Of a stretch of DNA of 64,000 nt, positions 56,328-64,000 are shown piece after piece. The notes beneath the pieces were generated by a model that made no database searches, was not told the origin of the DNA, and saw only the letters and a list, made by a program, of their open reading frames with translations. The position numbers and the translations under genes are program-made. Each line of letters begins with the position of its first letter. Within the stretch, counting starts at the first letter, position 1. This DNA comes from Thiorhodococcus mannitoliphagus (GTDB lineage: Bacteria; Pseudomonadota; Gammaproteobacteria; Chromatiales; Chromatiaceae): NCBI RefSeq assembly GCF_010915725.1, contig NZ_JAAIJR010000016.1, positions 1 through 64,000 on the forward strand. The letters are read 5' to 3'.

Positions 56328-56801
56328 ATGACCGAAACCACCACGGCCAGCACCGAAAACGAAGGACTCATGGAGTCCGCCTTCGTGGTCGAGATGGTCC
56401 GCCAGATGCGCGCCATCGACCCCTACGGCCAGTACGACTCCATGTCGAACGCCGAGATCCTCGAACCCTTCATCCTCACCAAGGAGAAGAAGCGCGAAAT
56501 CCCCATCATCGGCGACCCCGATGAAATCGTCGTGGCACGAGTCAAGGTCTTCTACAACGCCATCTCGGCCCTGATCGAGTCCGAGTGCAGCCTCATGGCA
56601 GTGCCCATCGTCAACCTCACCCATGAAGGCTTCGGCCGCGCGCTCATCACCGTCGGCAAGCTGGTCGTCATGGACCGCACCCTGCGCGACGTCCACCGCT
56701 TCGGCTTCCCCAGTCTCTCCAAGATGAAGGACGAGGGCGACAAGATCCTCTCGGTGGCCCTGGAGCTGGTCGGCACCCATCCCAAGGTCGCCGGACTCTG
56801 A
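56328..56801 (+). CDS. NifX-associated nitrogen fixation protein (DUF269)
   Basis: A 157-residue protein of the NifX-associated family (DUF269). It contains ESAFVVEMVRQMRAIDPYGQYD, PFILTKEKKREIPIIGDPDE and VPIVNLTHEGFGRALITVGKLVVMDRTLRDVHRFGF, all conserved in the family. Such genes almost always follow nifX and are needed for full nitrogen fixation, though the function is not known. GAGG lies 10 bp before ATG. Confidence 0.93.
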   Translation: MTETTTASTENEGLMESAFVVEMVRQMRAIDPYGQYDSMSNAEILEPFILTKEKKREIPIIGDPDEIVVARVKVFYNAISALIESECSLMAVPIVNLTHEGFGRALITVGKLVVMDRTLRDVHRFGFPSLSKMKDEGDKILSVALELVGTHPKVAGL

Positions 56802-56808
56802 CCTAATT

Positions 56809-56888
56809 CCTAGGCTGGACGAGCGAGAGCGAAGTCCACCGAGCCCCGCGCCGGCATTGGTGGACGGCGCTGTGCCTGTCCCCCTAGG
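56809..56888. repeat. GGTGGAC-type palindromic repeat, copy 2
   Basis: Variant of 38361-38439 with CCTAGG at both ends, between the DUF269 and DUF683 genes of the nif operon. Confidence 0.75.
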
Positions 56889-56961
56889 AACGAATCGAAG
56901 GGGCGCCTGTGGTCCACCACCGCGCCCGATGCAAACCCAGATGAATTCGCAGGAGTCAGCC

Positions 56962-57180
56962 ATGACACCAGAAGAACTCAAGTCGCTCGAAAAGGCCGTG
57001 AAGAAGGCCAAGCGCATCGCCTCCGAAAAGGCGAGCGAGCTGCACGACCTCGTCGAGGACCGCCTGCCTGCGGCCTATGAAGAGATCCCGCAGATCGCCC
57101 AAGCCACCTATGACGCCTGCCAAGCCTGGGCCGAGGCAACTGCCGAACTCAAGGCCGCAGAGGCATCGGCAACCGCCTGA
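56962..57180 (+). CDS. CCE_0567-type nif-associated protein (DUF683)
   Basis: A 72-residue helical protein: MTPEELKSLEKAVKKAKRIASEKASELHDLVEDRLP, then YEEIPQIAQATYDACQAWAEA. It belongs to the small DUF683/CCE_0567 family found only with nif genes, whose cyanobacterial member is a metal-binding helical hairpin. AGGAG lies 6 bp before ATG 56962; the longer open frame upstream comes from the repeat. Confidence 0.9.
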   Translation: MTPEELKSLEKAVKKAKRIASEKASELHDLVEDRLPAAYEEIPQIAQATYDACQAWAEATAELKAAEASATA

Positions 57181-57193
57181 CGCAGCTACGGAC

Positions 57194-57272
57194 GTAGGGT
57201 GGACAAGCGCAGCGCAGTCCACCAGCGGCGGTGGCAAACCTGGTGGACTTCGCTCTCGCTCGTCCACCCTAC
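57194..57272. repeat. GTAGGGTGGAC-type palindromic repeat, copy 3 (inverted)
   Basis: Reverse orientation of copies 1 and 4, between the DUF683 gene and fdxB. Perfect outer ends GTAGGGTGGAC/GTCCACCCTAC. Confidence 0.85.
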
Positions 57273-57397
57273 GACCGGTCGCCGGCAGCAGGCTTGAACC
57301 CTATCAGCATTTAGCAGGCTCGGTCACCAGACCGAGGGATTCAGGGGCCCCAGCCCCTTTCAACACAGAGCTAACCAGTAGGACTCGGAGTACAGAT

Positions 57398-57706
57398 ATG
57401 TCTGTCATCACAGGACTCACCCGCGGCGGCGTCGAGTGGACGCCGGCCTTCATCGTCGACCTCGACCAAACCAAGTGCATCGGCTGCGGCCGCTGCTATA
57501 AGGTTTGCCCACGCAGCGTTTTCGAGCTCATTGACCGTGATGATCTCGACCTGGACGACGACAATCTCGACGATGATGATTTCGACGAAGCACCCGGGAT
57601 GGTGATGAACCTCGCGGATACCATGGACTGCATCGGCTGCGAAGCCTGCTCGCGCGTCTGCCCCAAGGGCTGCCTATCTCACAAGCCAGAGGCGATGGCG
57701 GCCTAG
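57398..57706 (+). CDS. fdxB: nif-specific ferredoxin III
   Basis: A 102-residue 2[4Fe-4S] ferredoxin. The first motif is CIGCGRCYKVCPRSV and the second CIGCEACSRVCPKGCL; between them is an acidic insert (LDLDDDNLDDDDFDEAP) typical of FdxB. It begins MSVITGLTRGGVEWTPAFI. It probably carries electrons in FeMo-cofactor synthesis or to nitrogenase. Last gene of this nif block. Confidence 0.94.
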   Translation: MSVITGLTRGGVEWTPAFIVDLDQTKCIGCGRCYKVCPRSVFELIDRDDLDLDDDNLDDDDFDEAPGMVMNLADTMDCIGCEACSRVCPKGCLSHKPEAMAA

Positions 57707-57738
57707 CACGGGCGCCAATCAGATGCCGAGCCCGCCAG

Positions 57739-57771
57739 CCCTTGGTGCGCCAGAATCGCGCGCACCAAGGG
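57739..57771. terminator. hairpin after fdxB
   Basis: CCCTTGGTGCGC pairs with GCGCACCAAGGG across a 9-nt loop; no T-tract. The gap 57707-57982 has no gene. Confidence 0.5.
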
Positions 57772-57982
57772 TGCGGCAGCAGCCTCAAGGATTCTAGCCC
57801 TCATCCGCAGACCAGAGGCTGCCAGCTAATCCAGCATCTGCGACCAGCCTCCTCCCTGAGATCTCCGCTGACTCACCGCAAGCCCAGAAACACGGCGTCG
57901 CCATTTCTTCATTTGACCGGCTCGACGGCGGCTGCTAAAAGCGGCAGCTCTCGACGCTCGCTCAGACCCATTCGGTTGACTC

Positions 57983-59506
57983 ATGGCCCCGCTGTTGCCT
58001 CCCCTCGCCAAGGCTTATCCGTCCCTGCTCGCTGTCGCGGGCGGCTCGCTCGCCGTCCTTGGATTCGCGCCCTTCTCCCTCTTTCTCGTGGCTCCCGTAT
58101 CGGCCGCCCTCCTCTATTTCGCGCTCGAGCGCGCATCGTCGCGCGCCGCCCTGTGGCGCGGCTGGCTGTTTGGCCTTGGACTGCTCGGCTTCGGCGTCTT
58201 TTGGATCCGCATCAGCCTGAACGAGTTCGGCAACATGCACGTCTGGGTCGCGCATCTAGTGACGGCGATCTTCATCTCTGGAATGGCGCTCTACTACGGC
58301 CTCAACGCCTGGCTATTGCGCCGCCTCGACAGGGGCTCGCGCTGGGTCGGACCCTTACTGCTCTTTCCAGGCCTCTTCGTCATCTTCGAGTGGCTGCGCG
58401 GCTGGCTGTTCACCGGCTTTCCCTGGCTGAATCTCGGCTATACCCAGCTTGAGGGTCCCCTCGCGGGCTATGCGCCTGTCATCGGGGTCTACGGCATCAG
58501 CCTGCTGGTTGTGGTTTCGGGCGGACTGCTGTGGGGACTCTTGCGCTGGCCGCTCCGGGCGCGGGCCTTGGCCGCCGCTGGGCTGGTCATCATTTGGGGT
58601 GCTGGCGCGGGGCTGAAGGGCGTCGATTGGACGCAGGCATCCGGCCCCTCGCTCAGGATCAGTGTGCTGCAGGCCAATATCCCGCAGGCGGTCAAGTGGG
58701 AGCCGGGCGCGGCGGTCGACATCGCGGAGGCCTATGTCCAGCTCACCAAGGAGGCTTTCGATTCAGACGTCATCATCTGGCCGGAGACGGCACTGCCGAG
58801 CTTTCTCCATCAGGTCCGCGCGCCGCTGCTCGACCCACTCGCCGAGCGCGCGCGCGCGGAGGGGGCGGAGATCGTGATGGGCATTCCGGTCATGGACCTC
58901 GAGCACGGACGCTACTACAACGGGCTTGTCAGCATCGGCAGCGCGGAGGATCTCTACGCCAAGCGACACCTGGTGCCCTTCGGCGAGTTCATGCCCTTCA
59001 AGGCCTGGCTGGGGCCACTGATCGAACTCTTCGAGGTGCCCATGTCCGACTTCAGCCGCGGTGACAGCCCGCGCCCCCTGCTGACCGTGGGCGAACATCG
59101 CGTTGGCGCCTCGATCTGCTACGAGGACGCCTTTCCGAACGAGGTCTCCGAGGCACTGCCTGAGGCCGAATACCTGATCAACGTCAGCAACGACGCCTGG
59201 TTCGGAGACTCGCTGGCGCCGCATCAGCACTTGGAGATCTCTCGGATGCGCGCGCTCGAAAACGGGCGCTATCTCGCTCGGGCGACCAATACCGGAGTCT
59301 CGGCGATCATCGATGACAAGGGCGCTCTGATCAAGACGCTGCCGTCCTTTGTGCGCGGCAGCGCAACGGCAGAGATCGAGCCGCGGCAAGGCTTGACCCC
59401 CTACGCAGCGGTGGGCAACTGGGCGGCGATTGGCATCGCACTCGCCATGGTCGTTGCCGGCGTCGCCTTTGGGCGGTATCCCCGCCTTGCGACGCCTCAA
59501 GCCTGA
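57983..59506 (+). CDS. lnt: apolipoprotein N-acyltransferase
   Basis: A 507-residue inner membrane enzyme that adds the third acyl chain to lipoproteins. About six N-terminal hydrophobic segments precede a nitrilase domain whose catalytic triad is Glu in IIWPETALPSF, Lys in YAKRHLVPFGEFMPF and Cys in GASICYEDAFP. LINVSNDAWFGDSLAPHQHL and ARATNTGVSAIID are further family blocks. A final membrane segment closes the protein. Confidence 0.96.
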   Translation: MAPLLPPLAKAYPSLLAVAGGSLAVLGFAPFSLFLVAPVSAALLYFALERASSRAALWRGWLFGLGLLGFGVFWIRISLNEFGNMHVWVAHLVTAIFISGMALYYGLNAWLLRRLDRGSRWVGPLLLFPGLFVIFEWLRGWLFTGFPWLNLGYTQLEGPLAGYAPVIGVYGISLLVVVSGGLLWGLLRWPLRARALAAAGLVIIWGAGAGLKGVDWTQASGPSLRISVLQANIPQAVKWEPGAAVDIAEAYVQLTKEAFDSDVIIWPETALPSFLHQVRAPLLDPLAERARAEGAEIVMGIPVMDLEHGRYYNGLVSIGSAEDLYAKRHLVPFGEFMPFKAWLGPLIELFEVPMSDFSRGDSPRPLLTVGEHRVGASICYEDAFPNEVSEALPEAEYLINVSNDAWFGDSLAPHQHLEISRMRALENGRYLARATNTGVSAIIDDKGALIKTLPSFVRGSATAEIEPRQGLTPYAAVGNWAAIGIALAMVVAGVAFGRYPRLATPQA

Positions 59507-59603
59507 CGCGCATCGCCTTGTCACCTGGAAAGATGTGGGATTGCCCTTTCCCGGCCTCAGCCGGTTATCATTAGCGGTAAGTTTCAGCTGCTAGGATGGT
59601 GTT

Positions 59604-60119
59604 GTGCAGGCCCTAATCAGGTTTTTCGTCGAGCTTTGTGCGCTTCGCCGTCCTCCCCAAGATCTGCCGGCATCCGATGCCCTGCTGGCGATGACGCTGG
59701 TCGCGGATCTCTTTGTTGGCGTCCTGGTCGGGATCACTGCGGGACTCTCCTCACTCGCCAGCCTGATGCAGGGCTTGGCAGAGATCCTCATTATGCTCAC
59801 GGCGCTCTACGCAGCGCTCACCCAGTTGCGCATGCGGCACCGTTTCACGCAGTCCGCCACTGCGCTGCTCGGCAGCGGCGCGCTCTTGGGACTGCTCGCG
59901 ATCCTTCCACTCAGCATGAACCCCACCGGCAGCCAGCAAACAGACTTGGCGGCTTTGGGTGCCTTCCTGCTGCTGGCCTTGGTCATCTGGGGGATCGTCG
60001 TCACCGGGCATATCCTGCGTCACACCTTCGGCATCACGCTGGGCCAAGGGTCGGCCATCGCGATCGCCTTCGAGATCGTGACCGTGACCATCGTGACCTT
60101 CATGTTCGGCGGCGCCTGA
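59604..60119 (+). CDS. uncharacterised multi-spanning membrane protein
   Basis: A 171-residue protein with four or five hydrophobic segments (LLAMTLVADLFVGVLVGI, LAEILIMLTALYAAL, LLGSGALLGLLAILPL, LAALGAFLLLALVIWGIVV and the last IAFEIVTVTIVTFMF). The N-terminus contains ALRRPPQDLPASDALLAMTL, a pattern seen in gammaproteobacterial hypothetical proteins upstream of mpl. Start is GTG 59604 with AGGA before it. Function is not known. Confidence 0.75.
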   Translation: MQALIRFFVELCALRRPPQDLPASDALLAMTLVADLFVGVLVGITAGLSSLASLMQGLAEILIMLTALYAALTQLRMRHRFTQSATALLGSGALLGLLAILPLSMNPTGSQQTDLAALGAFLLLALVIWGIVVTGHILRHTFGITLGQGSAIAIAFEIVTVTIVTFMFGGA

Positions 60120-60262
60120 TCAGAAAAGGGGGCGCCGACGCGCAGATGGAGCCACCGCCGCACGCCGCGAAGGACGCGGATGCTAGTGGACTTCGTTCTT
60201 GCTCGTACGCCCTTCTTGGGCAGCGACTTTACGTTTTTTCAAGCCTTGCTTCGGGTCTTGTC

Positions 60263-61627
60263 ATGCACCTACACATCCTCGGCATCTGCGGCACCTTCAT
60301 GGGCGGTATCGCGCTCCTCGCGCGCGCCCTCGGCCACCGTGTCACGGGGTCGGATGCCAACGTCTACCCCCCCATGAGCACGCAACTAGAGGCCGCCGGC
60401 ATCGAGCTAATGGAAGGCTATGATCCCGCACACCTGGAGCCGTCGCCCGACGTCGTTGTGGTCGGCAACGCGATGAAGCGCGGGATCCCGGCTGTCGAGG
60501 CCATGCTCAACCAGGATCTCCGCTATTGCTCCGGACCGGAATGGCTCAGAGACAATCTGCTGAGCGACCGCTGGGTCCTGGCGGTGTCAGGAACGCACGG
60601 CAAGACAACGACCGCCAGCATGCTCGCTTGGGTGCTCGAGGACGCCGGCCTGGCCCCGGGGTTTCTCATCGGCGGCGTTCCTCTGGATTTCGGTCTCTCC
60701 GCGCGCCTCGGCTCCGAGCCCTTCTTCGTGGTCGAGGCGGACGAATACGACACGGCCTTCTTCGACAAGCGGTCCAAGTTCGTCCACTACCGCCCCCGCA
60801 CGCTGATTCTCAACAATCTCGAGTTCGATCACGCCGATATCTTCGACGACCTGGGACAGATCCAGCGTCAGTTCCATCACCTGATTCGCACCGTGCCCGG
60901 CACCGGACTGATCGTGCACCCGGCAGGCTCAGCGGCTGTGGATGAGGTCATTGGCATGGGCTGCTGGACCCCTCGGGAGAGCTTTGGCGAGACTGGCGCC
61001 TGGAGCGCGCAGCTCATCGCGCCCGATGGCTCACACTTCCGCATCCTACTCAACGGCGAGGAGGTCGGTGTCGTCCACTGGGCTCACAGCGGACAACACA
61101 ACGTGAGCAATGCCATTGCCACCGTCGTCGCGGCGCGCCACGCCGGCGTCCCGATCGACGCGAGCACGGATGCACTGAGTCGATTCCAGGGCGTCAAACG
61201 CCGCATGGAACTGCGCGGCGCGGTCGAGGGCATCCAGCTCTTCGACGACTTCGCCCATCACCCGACCGCCATCGCGACCACACTCGAAGGTCTGCGACGA
61301 CGCGTCGGCCAAGCGCGCATTCTCGCAGTCCTGGAGCCACGCTCGAACACCATGCGGCTGGGCGTGCATAACGCCGAACTCGCGGCCTCGCTCGCGCTTG
61401 CCGATCAGGTCTATGTCTACGCGCCCAAGGATCTCGGCTGGGACGCTGCGGCCGTCTTCACCGGACTCGGCGAGCGGGCCGCGGTGCACGATGCCATCGA
61501 CGCCATCGTGGAAGCGGTGGCGGCGGAGAGCCGCGACGGCGATCAGATCCTGGTGATGAGCAACGGCGGCTTCGGCGGCATTCACGACAAGCTCCTCACC
61601 GCGCTGCGCACCCGGCATCCGGGATGA
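60263..61627 (+). CDS. mpl: UDP-N-acetylmuramate:tripeptide ligase Mpl
   Basis: A 454-residue Mur ligase that recycles murein tripeptide onto UDP-MurNAc. It starts MHLHILGICGTFMGGIALLAR; the ATP loop is SGTHGKTTTASMLAW, FFVVEADEYDTAFFDKRSKF and LFDDFAHHPTAIATTL are the Mpl-specific blocks. Length is right. The open frame to 59636 overlaps the preceding gene and is not needed. Confidence 0.95.
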   Translation: MHLHILGICGTFMGGIALLARALGHRVTGSDANVYPPMSTQLEAAGIELMEGYDPAHLEPSPDVVVVGNAMKRGIPAVEAMLNQDLRYCSGPEWLRDNLLSDRWVLAVSGTHGKTTTASMLAWVLEDAGLAPGFLIGGVPLDFGLSARLGSEPFFVVEADEYDTAFFDKRSKFVHYRPRTLILNNLEFDHADIFDDLGQIQRQFHHLIRTVPGTGLIVHPAGSAAVDEVIGMGCWTPRESFGETGAWSAQLIAPDGSHFRILLNGEEVGVVHWAHSGQHNVSNAIATVVAARHAGVPIDASTDALSRFQGVKRRMELRGAVEGIQLFDDFAHHPTAIATTLEGLRRRVGQARILAVLEPRSNTMRLGVHNAELAASLALADQVYVYAPKDLGWDAAAVFTGLGERAAVHDAIDAIVEAVAAESRDGDQILVMSNGGFGGIHDKLLTALRTRHPG

Positions 61628-61684
61628 GCAGGGGCAAGCGCTCCGCAACCGCCAAGAAGAGGCCCGACGAGGCCCAGATCAACC

Positions 61685-62311
61685 ATGTCCGCTGACCAGG
61701 GAGCCTGGACCAAAACGGTCACCGTCGCGATCACCGGCGCGTCGGGCTCGGCCTATGGGCTGCGGCTGGTCGAGTGCCTCATTGCATCCGGGGTTCGGGT
61801 CTATCTACTGGTTTCGCAGGCAGCACAGGTCGTACTGCGCATGGAGGCCGGTATCGAGGTACCCGCTCAGCCGACCGAGGCCGAGCGCTTCTTCCTCGCT
61901 CGATTCGGAGCGGCTCAAGACCAACTGCGGGTCTTCGGCCGCCAGCAATGGATGGCCCCGGTCGCAAGCGGCAGCAATCCCGCCGATGCCATGGTCATCT
62001 GCCCCTGCACCACGGGCACCGTCGGGCGCATCGCGGCAGGTCTCTCCAGCACGCTCATCGAGCGCGCCGCCGATGTCGCCCTCAAAGAGCGGCGCCCCCT
62101 GATCCTAGTGGTGCGCGAGACGCCCTTCTCGACCATCCACCTCGAGAACATGCTGCGCCTCGCGCACAGCGGCGCAGTCATCATGCCAGCCAGCCCCGGC
62201 TTCTACGGCAATCCCGCCACGCTGTCAGACATCATCGACTTCATGGTTGCACGGGTGCTCGACCATCTTGGGGTCCAGCACGGACTCATGGACCGCTGGG
62301 GAGACGGCTAG
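61685..62311 (+). CDS. ubiX: flavin prenyltransferase UbiX
   Basis: A 208-residue enzyme that prenylates FMN to make the cofactor for UbiD decarboxylase in ubiquinone synthesis. VAITGASGSAYGLRLVECL binds FMN phosphate; VSQAAQVVL, DAMVICPCTTGTVGRIAAGLSSTLIERAADVALKERRPLIL and RETPFSTIHLENMLRLAHSGAVIMPASPGFY are standard. ATG 61685 chosen. Confidence 0.96.
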   Translation: MSADQGAWTKTVTVAITGASGSAYGLRLVECLIASGVRVYLLVSQAAQVVLRMEAGIEVPAQPTEAERFFLARFGAAQDQLRVFGRQQWMAPVASGSNPADAMVICPCTTGTVGRIAAGLSSTLIERAADVALKERRPLILVVRETPFSTIHLENMLRLAHSGAVIMPASPGFYGNPATLSDIIDFMVARVLDHLGVQHGLMDRWGDG

Positions 62312-62342
62312 GCCGCTCCAGATCGGCCTAGCAGCCAAGGCC

Positions 62343-62464
62343 TCACCACCTATCGGTTTTATGTAGCCAGGGCTTCCAGCCCTGGCAAACCAGGCCAGGA
62401 TGGCCTGGCTACGCAGGCTTGGAGCGGCTGTTCCGGTTGATTTCGGGAAACCGATAGGTGTTGA
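62343..62464. repeat. 122-bp palindromic element, copy 2 (inverted)
   Basis: Exact reverse complement of 38601-38722. It lies 31 bp after the ubiX stop. The stretch 62465-62696 has no gene; it contains a GATCAT/ATGATC inverted pair near 62550-62575 and a TTGACA at 62603. Confidence 0.9.
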
Positions 62465-62696
62465 GCAGCGAAGGCCAAGGCGATTGCACCAAGGCGCAGC
62501 CAAGGCAAGCTTCCCGGCACCATGCCCCAGACGAGCAGCACCACCGATCACGATCATTGGTCAAAACGATGATCATTCCAGCGGTTTGAAAGGCCCTCAG
62601 GCTTGACAACTCCATCGGTAAATAAGAAACTGTTGATGTACTGAAGCACTTTGCATCAGTACACTCCTCCATCCTCCTTTGGTGGTATATTTTTGA

Positions 62697-62723
62697 AGCG
62701 CGACTTTCGTCGCGCTTTTTTTT
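62697..62723 (+). terminator. rho-independent terminator without an obvious gene in front
   Basis: Perfect stem AGCGCGAC-TTTC-GTCGCGCT followed by eight T's on the plus strand. The hairpin can also serve the leftward DUF2934 gene, but the longer T-tract is on the plus side. Confidence 0.85.
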
Positions 62724-62746
62724 GTCTGGCGTTTGGGTGGCGCGGG

Positions 62747-63022
62747 TCAGGCTTGCTCGTGATCGGGCAGGACCAGCGCATTGCGGATGAGTCGACGGCC
62801 GGTCTCGAGCGCCGTCGTCCGCGACAGCAGGCGGTCGGCAATCATGGCGTCGATCGTCTCCTCCGCCTCCAGCCAGTCCTTGTCGGCACCGCCCGGCGCA
62901 AATGCGCGCTGCTCGGCGAGATAGTAGGCAGCGAGGGCAATCATGTCGTGTCGCTGTTGGAGAGTCGGCTTGTCCTGGATCTCGGCGGTCATGGCAAGGC
63001 TAAAATCAGTGTTCTCTGGCAT
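62747..63022 (-). CDS. DUF2934 domain protein
   Basis: A 91-residue protein. The central RHDMIALAAYYLAEQRAFAPGGADKDWLEAEETID matches DUF2934 (I-A-x-x-AY-x-AE-RG-x-xxG-x-x-DW-EAE). The C-terminus is polar. Function is not known; members occur in many copies near stress and secretion genes. A hairpin terminator follows on its 3' side. Good support for the family, none for a role. Confidence 0.8.
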   Translation of the reverse strand: MPENTDFSLAMTAEIQDKPTLQQRHDMIALAAYYLAEQRAFAPGGADKDWLEAEETIDAMIADRLLSRTTALETGRRLIRNALVLPDHEQA

Positions 63023-63065
63023 GCGGGATCATGTCCCTTGGGGGCCTTGGTCATCAGTTGGGGCG

Positions 63066-63146
63066 GTAGGGTGGACGAGCGAGAGCGAAGTCCACCGAAT
63101 CCCGCGTCGGCGTTGGTGGACTGCGCTGCGCTTGTCCACTGACTAC
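63066..63146. repeat. GTAGGGTGGAC-type palindromic repeat, copy 4
   Basis: Same orientation as copy 1; the last part reads GTCCACTGACTAC instead of the usual end, so this copy is slightly damaged. The rest of 63023-63362 has no gene. Confidence 0.8.
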
Positions 63147-63362
63147 AGAAGACGACTGGTCGAAACGATGATCGACGCCCCCTTGGGCAACGCCATTATG
63201 TCACGCCAGCCGCTCCGCCTTACAATAGCCACCGCGGCCAACGACGCGTGAAAGCGCTCGCAATGCGAGGGCAGGCCGTCGCGATTTCCGCACCCAGCCG
63301 TCAACCATCCCAATATTGGCCTCTATCACATATTCGTCTTTATCACGATGAGGAGCTCGTCC

Positions 63363-63914
63363 ATGTCAGCATCGGCGCCGTCCTTTTTCCGGAGGGCCTC
63401 CATCGCCTTCAGAAGCTTCAGGCGGATCTTCAAGGACCCGGAGCTTGCAAGCTCGGTCGCCTCGCTCATGAAAGCAGAGCCGATGCCTGGCGCAGCCCGA
63501 GCGGCGGCACCGGCCGCGGCGCCGCTGGCAACCGCAGCGCCAGACGCCGCCTTGCTGCTGCTCGGGCTCTTCCAGAAAGAAGGCCGCTTGATCGACTTTC
63601 TCCAAGAAGACATCAAGGGCTTCTCGGATCAAGAGGTTGGCGCGGCAGCCCGGGTGATCCATCAAGGCTGCAACAAGGTGCTGCAGGACTACATCGAGAT
63701 CGCCCCTGTCCGCGCTGAGCCGGAGGGCAGTCGTGTGACACTGCCGCCCGGGTTCGATGCGGCATCGGTGCGACCAACAGGAAACGTGGTTGGCGATCCG
63801 CCCTTCAGCGGTGCCTTGGTGCATCGCGGTTGGCGCGTGGTCGAGACGCGGATGCCAAAGGTGACGAGCGGGCACGACTTAAAGATCCTCGCGGCCGCGG
63901 AGGTAGAGCTGTGA
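63363..63914 (+). CDS. DUF2760 domain protein
   Basis: A 183-residue protein. The N-terminal basic part (MSASAPSFFRRASIAFRSFRRIF) is followed by an Ala-rich linker and the DUF2760 core: LLLLGLFQKEGRLIDFLQEDIKGFSDQEVGAAARVIHQGCNKVLQDY and GVALVHRGWRV-like GALVHRGWRVVETRMPKV. GAGGAG lies 7 bp before ATG 63363; ATG 63348 is less likely. It overlaps the Hsp70 gene by 4 bp, and this pair is conserved in gammaproteobacteria, suggesting it is a partner or regulator of that Hsp70. Confidence 0.85.
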   Translation: MSASAPSFFRRASIAFRSFRRIFKDPELASSVASLMKAEPMPGAARAAAPAAAPLATAAPDAALLLLGLFQKEGRLIDFLQEDIKGFSDQEVGAAARVIHQGCNKVLQDYIEIAPVRAEPEGSRVTLPPGFDAASVRPTGNVVGDPPFSGALVHRGWRVVETRMPKVTSGHDLKILAAAEVEL

Positions 63915-64000
63915 GCGCTGCACGTTTTGCCGTCGGCATCGACCTGGGGACGACACACTGCGCCCTGTCCTTCGTGGAGTCGGACAAGTGCGAGGGCGAG
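63911..64000 (+). CDS. Hsp70/DnaK-like protein, N-terminal end (runs off window)
   Basis: GTG start inside the DUF2760 stop (4-bp overlap). The visible 30 residues read VSAARFAVGIDLGTTHCALSF, the phosphate-1 motif of the actin-like ATPase domain of Hsp70 (GIDLGTT). The rest is outside the window, so whether it is a full chaperone or a short YegD/HscC-type homologue cannot be seen. Confidence 0.85.
   Translation, partial: MSAARFAVGIDLGTTHCALSFVESDKCEGE

Noticed and set aside
57742-58452. 236-residue frame overlapping lnt start
   Set aside because: Out of frame with Lnt, basic low-complexity product, no ribosome site.
38361-63146. Repeats as a possible CRISPR array
   Set aside because: Copies are palindromic, kilobases apart, with no spacer pattern and no cas genes.
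1-64000. tRNA or rRNA genes
   Set aside because: No cloverleaf with T-loop GGTTCGAATC-type sequence and no rRNA-like stretch was seen by eye; a covariance-model scan would settle it.

Overview
The window looks like chromosomal DNA of a purple sulfur bacterium of the Chromatiaceae (gammaproteobacteria; Thiocapsa/Allochromatium/Thiocystis-like). The evidence is: a Gly/Tyr/Trp-rich secreted sulfur globule protein; a peroxiredoxin-glutaredoxin fusion next to a glutathione-reductase-type enzyme, as in the glutathione amide system of Chromatium gracile; a complete rnfABCDGE operon near nif genes; and phosphoribulokinase. GC content is high. No tRNA, rRNA or CRISPR array was seen. The genus assignment is inference.

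Layout. 1-1.7 kb: end of an IS4-type transposase, an ATPase gene cut by it, and a gene remnant carrying a 166-bp MITE. 1.7-5.5 kb: a large PilZ/GGDEF-like/EAL c-di-GMP protein. 5.7-17.6 kb: an envelope and stress block bounded by two OmpR-type two-component systems. Between them lie a small membrane protein, YfdX, a secreted alpha-carbonic anhydrase, MobA, an IbpA-type small heat-shock protein with a likely ROSE RNA thermometer, an AI-2E family permease, a Deg protease, a small basic secreted protein and a PepSY-like protein. 17.6-22.7 kb: galE, then the sdhCDAB-sdhE-ygfX operon read leftward. 23.1-33.5 kb: leftward genes for a UPF0104-type membrane protein, a lipid A acyltransferase, TamB, TamA and glucokinase, with several repeats and an ATPase/nuclease pseudogene. 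34.1-37.5 kb: sulfur globule protein and the garA/garB peroxide-defence pair, garA having an OxyR-type operator. 37.8-40.8 kb: a 55-residue conserved small protein, repeats and metG. 41.0-46.3 kb: rnfABCDGE. 46.3-51.8 kb: a hybrid histidine kinase, phosphoribulokinase and recQ. 52.2-57.7 kb: nifE-nifN-nifX-rseC-like-DUF269-DUF683-fdxB behind a sigma54 promoter and NifA site. 58.0-62.3 kb: lnt, a membrane protein, mpl and ubiX. 62.7-64.0 kb: a DUF2934 protein, a DUF2760 protein and the start of an Hsp70 homologue.

How the parts work together. The nif block makes the FeMo-cofactor scaffold and an electron carrier. Rnf can use the ion gradient to drive NADH electrons to low-potential ferredoxin for nitrogenase. 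An RseC-like protein, whose known relatives work with the Rnf-like Rsx complex, sits inside the nif operon. TamA/TamB, LpxL, Lnt, Mpl and Deg serve the cell envelope. The garA/garB pair handles peroxide, and succinate dehydrogenase feeds the quinone pool.

The window is rich in short palindromic elements. At least five families are present: a 166-bp element in three copies flanked by CTAG; a CTAG-bounded repeat in two copies; a 122-bp element in two identical inverted copies; a ~95-bp element in two copies; and GTAGGGTGGAC-type hairpins in four copies, two of them inside the nif operon. These, and the regulatory RNA and operator candidates, are the main items worth checking.
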